Shown here: positions 1-3,594 of the stretch, in pieces
How the letters are laid out: every line of letters begins with the position of its first letter
Position numbering within the stretch: position 1 is the stretch's first letter
From: Candidatus Woesebacteria bacterium
Lineage (GTDB): Bacteria > Patescibacteriota > Microgenomatia > UBA10105 > UBA927
Length of the DNA stretch: 5,107 nucleotides
Assembly (NCBI GenBank): GCA_020057765.1
Contig: JAGVFE010000025.1
Coordinates: 1 to 5,107 of the forward strand
Direction of reading: 5' to 3'
The notes under the pieces: model-generated
Databases searched by the model: none
Told to the model about the DNA's origin: nothing
The model's input: only the letters and a program-made list of their open reading frames with translations
Program-made: the position numbers and the translations under genes

Positions 1-2
1 GT

Positions 3-386
3 CTGCTTCTGGTCGTTGGATTCTGGTGGAACGAGACGGTTTACAGCAAATCCAAAACCTACATCACGGACCGCCGCATCATCCGTTTTGAAGTCATGAC
101 GCCGTTTTTTACGACCAAACGCGCTCTGTTCTGGAATGAAGCACTCAAGACAAAAGGCTACGCGCCCAACATTTTCTGGAAAATGCTTAAAATTGGGAAA
201 GTCCGCGTCGAGCCGCAGCTGGCAGAAGGGGAAGATGTCCTGGTCCACGATATCTACATGTACGACGATGTGTCCAACTACATTGATAAAATCCTTTTTA
301 CCTTCAAAAACAAACCCGCCGAAGTTTCTCTCATCAAACCCTTCATCCCCAAACCCCGCGGTCACCGCGATACTTCCAGTCCTTGA
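3..386 (+). CDS. 3' end of a membrane-anchored PH-domain-like protein (5' end outside window)
   Basis: The reading frame is open from the window edge to a TGA at 384-386, so the gene starts upstream; the ATG at 96 is internal. The visible part begins with the end of a hydrophobic segment (LLLVVGFWWNE), followed by a soluble stretch containing TYITDRRIIRFEV and ending in a proline- and basic-rich tail. A hydrophobic hairpin followed by a YxxTxRRII strand is typical of bacterial PH-like (bPH2, YdbS-type) membrane proteins, whose biochemical function is mostly unknown. The segment around residues 65-100 (DDVSNYIDKILFTFKNKP) fits the later strands and helix of such a fold. The assignment rests on this pattern alone. 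The gene ends inside the promoter of the thrS unit and is probably transcribed separately from it. Confidence 0.55.
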   Translation: MLLVVGFWWNETVYSKSKTYITDRRIIRFEVMTPFFTTKRALFWNEALKTKGYAPNIFWKMLKIGKVRVEPQLAEGEDVLVHDIYMYDDVSNYIDKILFTFKNKPAEVSLIKPFIPKPRGHRDTSSP

Positions 387-412
387 CTGATATCGTTTGC
401 TTATGATATAAA
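383..412 (+). promoter_or_regulatory. Sigma70-type promoter of the thrS leader
   Basis: A -35 box TTGACT (383-388, 5 of 6 to TTGACA) is followed by an 18-nt spacer and a -10 box TATAAA (407-412, 5 of 6 to TATAAT). The predicted start is near 418-420, which is where the first stem of the leader RNA begins. The -35 box overlaps the stop codon of the upstream gene. The assignment is by consensus match only. Confidence 0.6.
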
Positions 413-508
413 GACAATACTTCTCGATGGCATGAGATCTCACCAACCTCAAAGAGAAGCGCTCTATCTGCGTAAAGATAGTAATTAAGATCACTGAATC
501 TTGGATGG

Positions 509-556
509 AACCACCCTGAGCATAGTCGAAGGGTTCCAAGAGAAGGTGGTTTTTTT
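509..556 (+). terminator. Intrinsic terminator of the thrS leader (alternative to the T-box antiterminator)
   Basis: AACCACC (509-515) pairs with GGTGGTT (545-551), followed by T through 556. The 5' arm uses the AACC of the T-box bulge and the ACC of the upper antiterminator helix, so the two folds exclude each other. The thrS ATG lies 5 nt after the T run. The 3' arm also contains the only SD-like sequence before thrS (AAGGTGG, 543-549), so terminator formation would also hide the ribosome site. Confidence 0.72.
514..533 (+). repeat. REP-like palindrome inside the antiterminator
   Basis: CCCTGAGCATAGTCGAAGGG forms a 4-bp CCCT/AGGG stem, then tandem G-A and A-G mismatches (518/529, 519/528), a G-C pair and a 6-nt loop. 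From memory, sequences of the type CCCTTCGACxxxGCTCAGGG (the reverse complement) occur as dispersed repeats in many bacterial genomes. There is only one copy in this window, so its repeat nature here rests on that recollection. Confidence 0.4.
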
Positions 557-561
557 GTTGT

Positions 562-960
562 ATGAAGAATGAAAATCCAACGAGTTTAAAAGACCATAGA
601 CAAATAGGCCAAGAGCAAGAATTGTTTTTTGTTCATGAATACGCTCCTGGTGCTATTTTTTGGCTTCCGAAAGGCTGGATAATTTATCAACAGCTCGTGC
701 AATTCATCCGAGAAAAAATTAAAGACGAGGGCTACCATGAAATCTCAACTCCTGTAATGATTAAAAACGACCTTTTTAAGAAATCCGGCCACTGGGAACA
801 CTTCGGAGAGCATAATATGTTCAACCTTCCAGTCTACGAAAATGAAGAGGCAAAGGATTTAAAATTTCCCGAAGTAAATTATTCGCTTAAGCCAATGAAC
901 TGTCCCGAAGCCGCGCTTGTTTTCGCTCACAAACAAAGGAGTATAAAGAACTTCCTATAA
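562..960 (+). CDS. thrS: Threonyl-tRNA synthetase, N-terminal part (gene interrupted by a frameshift)
   Basis: Class II synthetase core that charges tRNA-Thr. This reading frame starts directly with the catalytic domain (DHRQIGQEQELFF), then GAIFWLPKGWIIYQQL and the motif 1 region (GYHEISTPVM). It ends soon after KPMNCPEAALVF, where Cys114 matches the first zinc ligand (E. coli Cys334). The TGS and editing domains found in the usual roughly 640-aa enzyme are absent, and no coding sequence precedes the ATG. That ATG lies just past the leader terminator; the only SD-like element is AAGGTGG with 12 nt spacing. The frame stops at 958-960, but the family sequence (SYKELPIKLSEFG) continues in the -1 frame from 942. 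One missing base in the AGT codon at 940-942 explains this. Either the gene is a pseudogene, or there is a sequencing or assembly error, or ribosomes shift frame here. Confidence 0.9.
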   Translation: MKNENPTSLKDHRQIGQEQELFFVHEYAPGAIFWLPKGWIIYQQLVQFIREKIKDEGYHEISTPVMIKNDLFKKSGHWEHFGEHNMFNLPVYENEEAKDLKFPEVNYSLKPMNCPEAALVFAHKQRSIKNFL

Positions 961-1808
961 AACTAAGTGAATTTGGAATTTTACATCGACGAGAACTATC
1001 TGGAGTACTTGGAGGACTTTTGAGAGTTAGACAATTTACGATAGACGACGCACATCTATTTGTAAAGCCGGAGCAAATTATGGAAGAAATTCATAAACTA
1101 CTAGCTTTGGTAATGGATTTTTATACGTCACTAGGGTTTAAACCAAGATTCTATCTGGCAACGAGACCAGATAAAGCCATGGGCGATCCAGAAATGTGGA
1201 AGATGGCAGAGCGGAATCTTGAGGAAGCACTTAAACAAACCAAAGTTACGTACGAAATAAAAGAAAAGGATGGAGCTTTTTACGGACCTAAAATAGATTC
1301 TCACATTGAAGACTCACAGGGGCGAGATTGGCAACTAGCCACTATCCAACTTGATTTTATGATGCCAGAAAGATTGGAGCTTGAATATATAGATTCCAAA
1401 GGCCAACAGGTGAGGCCTGTTATGATCCACCGAGGAATATTTGGATCTGTAGAACGTTTTATTGGTATGCTCATAGAGCATTTTCAAGGCGCGTTCCCGT
1501 TGTGGTTAGCACCGGTACAAATAGCGATCATTCCCATCGCCGAACGTCACAATGCAGCCGCGCAAGAGGTTGCAGCCAAACTCAAAGACGCAGGAATTCG
1601 CGTCGAGGTAGACGACCGAAACGAGCGGATGCAGGCCAAGATACGCGATCTCACATTGCAAAAGGTGCCATACCTGGGTATAATCGGAAACAAAGAAGTC
1701 GACAACCAAACGATTTCTGTGCGAACGCGCAGCGGGCAGGATCTGATGGCGATGTCCATTGAGGACCTGGTCCGTAAGCTAAAAGACGAGATTGAATCAA
1801 AAGCGTAA
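942..1808 (+). CDS. thrS: Threonyl-tRNA synthetase, C-terminal part (continues the same gene in the -1 frame)
   Basis: Homology begins at TAT 942, although the first usable start codon in this frame is TTG 1020, inside a conserved motif. In the joined protein of about 415 aa, motif 2 is HRRELSG with Arg143, followed by RVRQFTIDDAHLF with zinc ligand His165. Motif 3 has MIHRGIFGSVERFIG with zinc ligand His290 and Arg299. The Cys114-His165 spacing (51) and the His290-Arg299 spacing (9) equal those of the E. coli enzyme (334/385, 511/520), so only one base, and no whole codon, has been lost. Residues from about 310 form the anticodon-binding domain (DDRNERMQAKIRDLTLQKVP). By hand count the catalytic part is about 32-45% GC and the anticodon domain from about 1500 is 53-55%. 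The end overlaps infC by 17 nt. Confidence 0.92.
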   Translation, partial: YKELPIKLSEFGILHRRELSGVLGGLLRVRQFTIDDAHLFVKPEQIMEEIHKLLALVMDFYTSLGFKPRFYLATRPDKAMGDPEMWKMAERNLEEALKQTKVTYEIKEKDGAFYGPKIDSHIEDSQGRDWQLATIQLDFMMPERLELEYIDSKGQQVRPVMIHRGIFGSVERFIGMLIEHFQGAFPLWLAPVQIAIIPIAERHNAAAQEVAAKLKDAGIRVEVDDRNERMQAKIRDLTLQKVPYLGIIGNKEVDNQTISVRTRSGQDLMAMSIEDLVRKLKDEIESKA

Positions 1809-2319
1809 ATTTTACCGCCTCAATTACCAGATCATCAGTCCGCAATTGCGGCTCTTGGATGAAACGGGTAAACAAATTGGAGTCGTTTCCAAAATCGAGG
1901 CATTGCAAAAAGCAAAGGAGTTGGGCATTGATGTGGTGGAGATTGCGCCAAATGCCAAGCCGCCGGTTGCCAAACTGATTGACTATAAAAAGTTTAAGTA
2001 CCAAGAGGCCAAAAAGGAACGGGAATCACACAAAACGACCAAGCACGTGGGAGTCAAAGAAGTCCGACTAAGGCCGTTTATCGGCCAGCACGACTTTGAC
2101 ACGAGACTCAAACAGGCAAAAGCATTTTTGGATGAAGGCAATCAGTTGAAAGTGAATGTATTTTTTAAAGGACGGGAGTTATACAAAAAAGAATTCGGCT
2201 TTGAAGTGATGAAACGATTTTTAAGCGGCCTCGAAAATGTCAAAGTCGTCCGCGAGCCGAGACTCGAAGGAAAAATACTCGTTGCGATGGTAGTAAATGA
2301 TACGAAGAAAAGCACATAA
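1792..2319 (+). CDS. infC: Translation initiation factor IF-3
   Basis: IF-3 binds the 30S subunit, prevents early 50S joining and checks initiator tRNA and start-codon pairing. The protein is 175 aa, the usual length. The N-terminal domain contains LRLLDETGKQIGVVS, EIAPNAKPPVAKLIDYKKFKYQ, and is followed by a basic linker helix (KKERESHKTTKH). The C-terminal domain contains KEVRLRPFIGQHDFDTRLKQ, VNVFFKGRE and a late LEGKILVAMV strand. The start is TTG 1792: an in-frame TAA at 1780-1782 lies just upstream, and the next in-frame ATG is deep in the C-terminal domain. The start region overlaps the end of thrS, and only a weak AGACGAG precedes it, so translation probably depends on ribosomes finishing thrS. 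A non-AUG start recalls E. coli infC (AUU), where IF-3 represses its own mRNA; whether that holds for UUG here is inference. Confidence 0.95.
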   Translation: MNQKRKFYRLNYQIISPQLRLLDETGKQIGVVSKIEALQKAKELGIDVVEIAPNAKPPVAKLIDYKKFKYQEAKKERESHKTTKHVGVKEVRLRPFIGQHDFDTRLKQAKAFLDEGNQLKVNVFFKGRELYKKEFGFEVMKRFLSGLENVKVVREPRLEGKILVAMVVNDTKKST

Positions 2320-2321
2320 CT

Positions 2322-2513
2322 ATGAAAAAAATGAAGACGAAAAAAATTATCACCAAACGTTTTCGGAAAACCGGAACCGGCAAAATCATGCACCGAACAC
2401 AGGGGATGAGACATTTGCGGAGCAACAAAAATAAATCGCGCCAGCGCCGGCAAAATAAATCGCAGGTCGTGACCACGAGGGCTTTTGCGAGAATGATTTC
2501 ACAACACCTATGA
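2322..2513 (+). CDS. rpmI: 50S ribosomal protein L35 (bL35)
   Basis: A 63-aa, very basic protein with the family signature KTKKIITKRFRKTGTGKI near the N-terminus, then RTQGMRHLRSNKNKSRQRR. bL35 is a small, mostly extended protein of the large ribosomal subunit. The length is normal. It starts 2 nt after the infC stop with only a weak purine stretch (GAAGAAAAG) upstream, and its stop overlaps the rplT start in an ATGA. Both spacings point to coupled translation within the infC-rpmI-rplT unit. In other bacteria L20 represses this unit by binding its mRNA; no such site was identified here. Confidence 0.96.
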   Translation: MKKMKTKKIITKRFRKTGTGKIMHRTQGMRHLRSNKNKSRQRRQNKSQVVTTRAFARMISQHL

Positions 2514-2860
2514 GAGTCAAACGAGGAGTTACCACTCACGCAAAACACAAAAAACTTTTAATAGCCAATAAAGGCTACCGAATGACCAAACGCCGAAACG
2601 TGCGCGTGGCGCGCGAAGCATTTCTTCATGCAGGCGAGTATGCTTTTGCCGGACGAAAAAACAGGAAACGAGACTTTCGGCAAATGTGGATTTTGCGTAT
2701 TGGGCAAGCGGTAAAATTACGCGGACTTTCCTACAGTTCTTTTATCCATAAACTCAAAGTGGCAAACATTGATTTAGACCGAAAAATCCTTTCCAATCTC
2801 GTTGTCGAAAGCCCTGAGGCGTTTTCAAAAATCGTTGACAAAGTAACAAGCGTCAACTAA
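2510..2860 (+). CDS. rplT: 50S ribosomal protein L20 (bL20)
   Basis: A 116-aa basic protein matching bL20 over its whole length: N-terminal VKRGVTTHAKHKKLL with KGYRMTKRRNVRVAREA, then GRKNRKRDFRQMWILRI and the globular part GLSYSSFIHKLKVANIDLDRKILSNL. bL20 binds 23S rRNA and is needed early in 50S assembly; in several bacteria it also represses rpmI-rplT translation. The start ATG shares ATGA with the rpmI stop, and no Shine-Dalgarno sequence precedes it, so translational coupling is likely. The tail is short (KIVDKVTSVN). There is no terminator after the stop, so transcripts may continue into the coiled-coil ORF 9 nt downstream. Confidence 0.97.
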   Translation: MRVKRGVTTHAKHKKLLIANKGYRMTKRRNVRVAREAFLHAGEYAFAGRKNRKRDFRQMWILRIGQAVKLRGLSYSSFIHKLKVANIDLDRKILSNLVVESPEAFSKIVDKVTSVN

Positions 2861-2869
2861 GATAAATGC

Positions 2870-3133
2870 ATGGTAAAACAAAATGGTCAGCTGACGAAAG
2901 AATATCTCAATTGGCTTTTTGAGACGAAACTCGATCTGGTTCTTGAAGAAAAATTAGACAATAAACTCAAACCACTACACGACAAGTTTGACCAGTTGTT
3001 CAAAAAGCTTGATTGGTTCGCCGGAAAGTATACGAAGTTTGACCAAGAAGGATCTCTTCAAGCGGAGAAAATATCTGCACTTGATGAGAGAGTTGAAAAA
3101 CTTGAACAGAATGCTCGTGTTGTAGTACAATAG
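2870..3133 (+). CDS. Hypothetical small coiled-coil protein
   Basis: An 87-aa charged protein of unknown function. It has no signal peptide or membrane segment. Residues about 20-50 (LDLVLEEKLDNKLKPLHDKF) and 63-82 (AEKISALDERVEKLEQ) show heptad-like spacing of Leu/Ile/Val/Phe and are probably coiled coils, separated by a loop with KLDWFAGKYTKFDQEG. The ORF starts 9 nt after rplT, with ATG 2870 chosen because the closer ATG at 2866 is out of frame. No clear ribosome site is present. Its 3' end carries the predicted promoter of the pheST leader, so codon choice there may be constrained. Similar short coiled-coil hypotheticals are common in CPR genomes, but this one was not recognised as a named family. 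Confidence 0.7.
   Translation: MVKQNGQLTKEYLNWLFETKLDLVLEEKLDNKLKPLHDKFDQLFKKLDWFAGKYTKFDQEGSLQAEKISALDERVEKLEQNARVVVQ
3102..3131 (+). promoter_or_regulatory. Predicted promoter of the pheST leader
   Basis: TTGAAC (3102-3107) is followed by an 18-nt spacer and TACAAT (3126-3131, 5 of 6 to TATAAT). The expected start point, 6-8 nt after the -10 box, is 3137-3139, exactly at the leader peptide ATG (3138). It lies within the end of the coiled-coil ORF. The -35 box is only moderate (4 of 6). Confidence 0.55.
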
Positions 3134-3137
3134 CACC

Positions 3138-3224
3138 ATGACACCCCAAAATATCTCAATGCTGAGCTTTATCGAAGCATTCTTTACCTCCAGACGAGGA
3201 GGTTCTTTGGGTTGCAGAAAGTAA
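3138..3224 (+). CDS. pheST leader peptide (28 aa, Phe-rich control region)
   Basis: A short ORF begins ATG ACA CCC and ends TAA 3222-3224. It has Phe codons at residues 11, 15 and 16 (SFIEAFFTS), the last two (TTC TTT, 3180-3185) directly before the first arm of the leader hairpins. It plays the part of enterobacterial pheM or pheL: when Phe-tRNA is short, the ribosome stalls on the Phe codons and changes RNA folding. The C-terminal half (TSRRGGSLGCRK) overlaps pairing segments 1 and 2, so its sequence is set mainly by the RNA. There is no Shine-Dalgarno sequence, but the predicted transcript starts on the ATG itself, so leaderless initiation is plausible. An internal ATG (3159) would keep all three Phe codons. 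Too short for homology; support comes from position, codons and RNA structure. Confidence 0.7.
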   Translation: MTPQNISMLSFIEAFFTSRRGGSLGCRK

Positions 3225-3274
3225 GCAATTTTTTATATCAAATTTACCCAAGAACCTCCGAAAGGAGGTTTTTT
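3186..3274 (+). promoter_or_regulatory. Transcription attenuator of pheST (four mutually exclusive segments)
   Basis: Segment 1 ACCTCC (3186-3191) pairs with the first part of segment 2 GGAGGT (3198-3203), giving a 6-bp pause-type hairpin. All of segment 2 (3198-3212) pairs with segment 3 (3246-3259) in 14 base pairs with one bulged T (3208), giving the antiterminator. Segment 3 (3253-3259) pairs with segment 4 (3264-3270), giving the terminator. A ribosome stalled on the Phe codons (3180-3185) would cover segment 1 and leave 2:3 to form, allowing read-through. A ribosome reaching the stop at 3222 would lie against segment 2 and allow 3:4, stopping transcription. The layout is that of classical amino-acid attenuators. 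Confidence 0.8.
3253..3274 (+). terminator. Intrinsic terminator of the pheST leader
   Basis: AACCTCC (3253-3259), a GAAA tetraloop (3260-3263) and GGAGGTT (3264-3270) form a 7-bp hairpin, with T from 3269 through 3274. It stands alone as a canonical Rho-independent terminator and lies 26 nt before the next ORF, as expected for an attenuator rather than an end-of-operon signal. Confidence 0.88.
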
Positions 3275-3282
3275 GATGGAAT

Positions 3283-3294
3283 AAAGGAGGTGAT
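3283..3294 (+). promoter_or_regulatory. Extended Shine-Dalgarno sequence of the 82-aa ORF
   Basis: AAAGGAGGTGAT is complementary over 12 nt to the usual 3' tail of bacterial 16S rRNA (ATCACCTCCTTT), with 10 nt between GGAGG and ATG 3301. It is by far the strongest ribosome site in the window; the other genes have weak or no sites. Its GGAGGT also matches segments 2 and 4 of the attenuator, so it could pair with free ACCTCC arms. Confidence 0.85.
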
Positions 3295-3300
3295 TTAATT

Positions 3301-3549
3301 ATGCCAGAAACAATATTAAGTGCACTTAAATCGGTTGCATATCATAGGGAATGCCAACATGATAAAGGCAATTGGCCGGAAAGTCCGAAATTGAAGGACC
3401 CCTTGGCTATGTTGGAGCACTTACAGCGAATTGTCCAAAGTGGATCAAAATCTGATTATCGAGACTATGTTCAATTAATTAGTGATCCGGTGTTGAGCGA
3501 TTTGGACGGTGTAAAGGCAGTAGTAAATATTCTATTTCGGAAACAATAA
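3301..3549 (+). CDS. Hypothetical 82-aa protein between the pheST attenuator and pheS
   Basis: Not recognised. The protein is soluble, with no membrane segment or signal peptide. It has a His/Cys-containing N-terminal part (YHRECQHDKGNW), a short PESPKLKDP loop, then two probable helices (LAMLEHLQRIVQ and LDGVKAVVNILFRK) separated by SKSDYRDYVQLISDP. The start is firm because of the strong Shine-Dalgarno sequence before ATG 3301. It lies downstream of the attenuator terminator, so its expression should rise with pheS and pheT when phenylalanine is scarce, which suggests a role linked to translation or Phe supply; that is inference. Its TAA (3547-3549) is in the same frame as pheS, with no frame break between them. 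It could be a small accessory protein or mainly serve to bring ribosomes to pheS by coupling. Confidence 0.72.
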   Translation: MPETILSALKSVAYHRECQHDKGNWPESPKLKDPLAMLEHLQRIVQSGSKSDYRDYVQLISDPVLSDLDGVKAVVNILFRKQ

Positions 3550-3594
3550 TTGGCTTGCGTCCAGCACAGTAAGTCAATACAATATTTAGAAGCT

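Larger units (their letters stand above)
419..557 (+). promoter_or_regulatory. T-box-like riboswitch leader of thrS (ultrashort stem I)
   Basis: The leader folds as follows by eye. Stem I: CTTCTC 420-425 with GAGAAG 454-459, enclosing TGG 428-430/CCA 443-445 and TGA 433-435/TCA 440-442. A stem III-like hairpin: CTATC 464-468/GATAG 477-481. An antiterminator: TCTTGGA 499-505/TCCAAGA 535-541 and ACCCT 513-517/AGGGT 530-534, separated by the 7-nt bulge TGGAACC (506-512). That bulge matches the T-box consensus TGGNACC, where UGGN pairs with the tRNA acceptor NCCA end. Threonine ACC triplets lie on the 3' side of stem I (442-444 and 446-448) and are the candidate specifiers. A mutually exclusive terminator follows, and the next gene is thrS. 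The known role of T-boxes is that uncharged tRNA stabilises the antiterminator. Stem I is much shorter than the Firmicutes type and recalls the ultrashort class of actinobacterial ileS. The specifier choice is uncertain. Confidence 0.68.

Noticed and set aside
402..407. TATGAT as the -10 box of the thrS promoter
   Set aside because: The spacing to TTGACT would be only 13 nt; TATAAA at 407-412 gives 18 nt.
432..488. Short ORF (ATG AGA TCT ... TAA) in the thrS leader as a leader peptide
   Set aside because: It has no Thr codon and no ribosome site, so ribosome-stalling control by threonine is not supported; the T-box reading explains the leader better.
1791..1793. ATT as an E. coli-like infC start codon
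   Set aside because: It is one base out of frame with infC; TTG 1792 is in frame.
2142..2548. Antisense ORFs over infC, rpmI and rplT
   Set aside because: They lie opposite clearly conserved ribosomal genes, have no family features, and are frame shadows.
2861..2869. Transcription terminator after rplT
   Set aside because: Only 9 nt separate rplT from the next ORF and no hairpin with a T run is present.
3550..3594. pheS starting at TTG 3550
   Set aside because: It would add 15 residues (LACVQHSKSIQYLEA) not expected in the family; ATG 3595 gives the normal arm length. It is not fully excluded.
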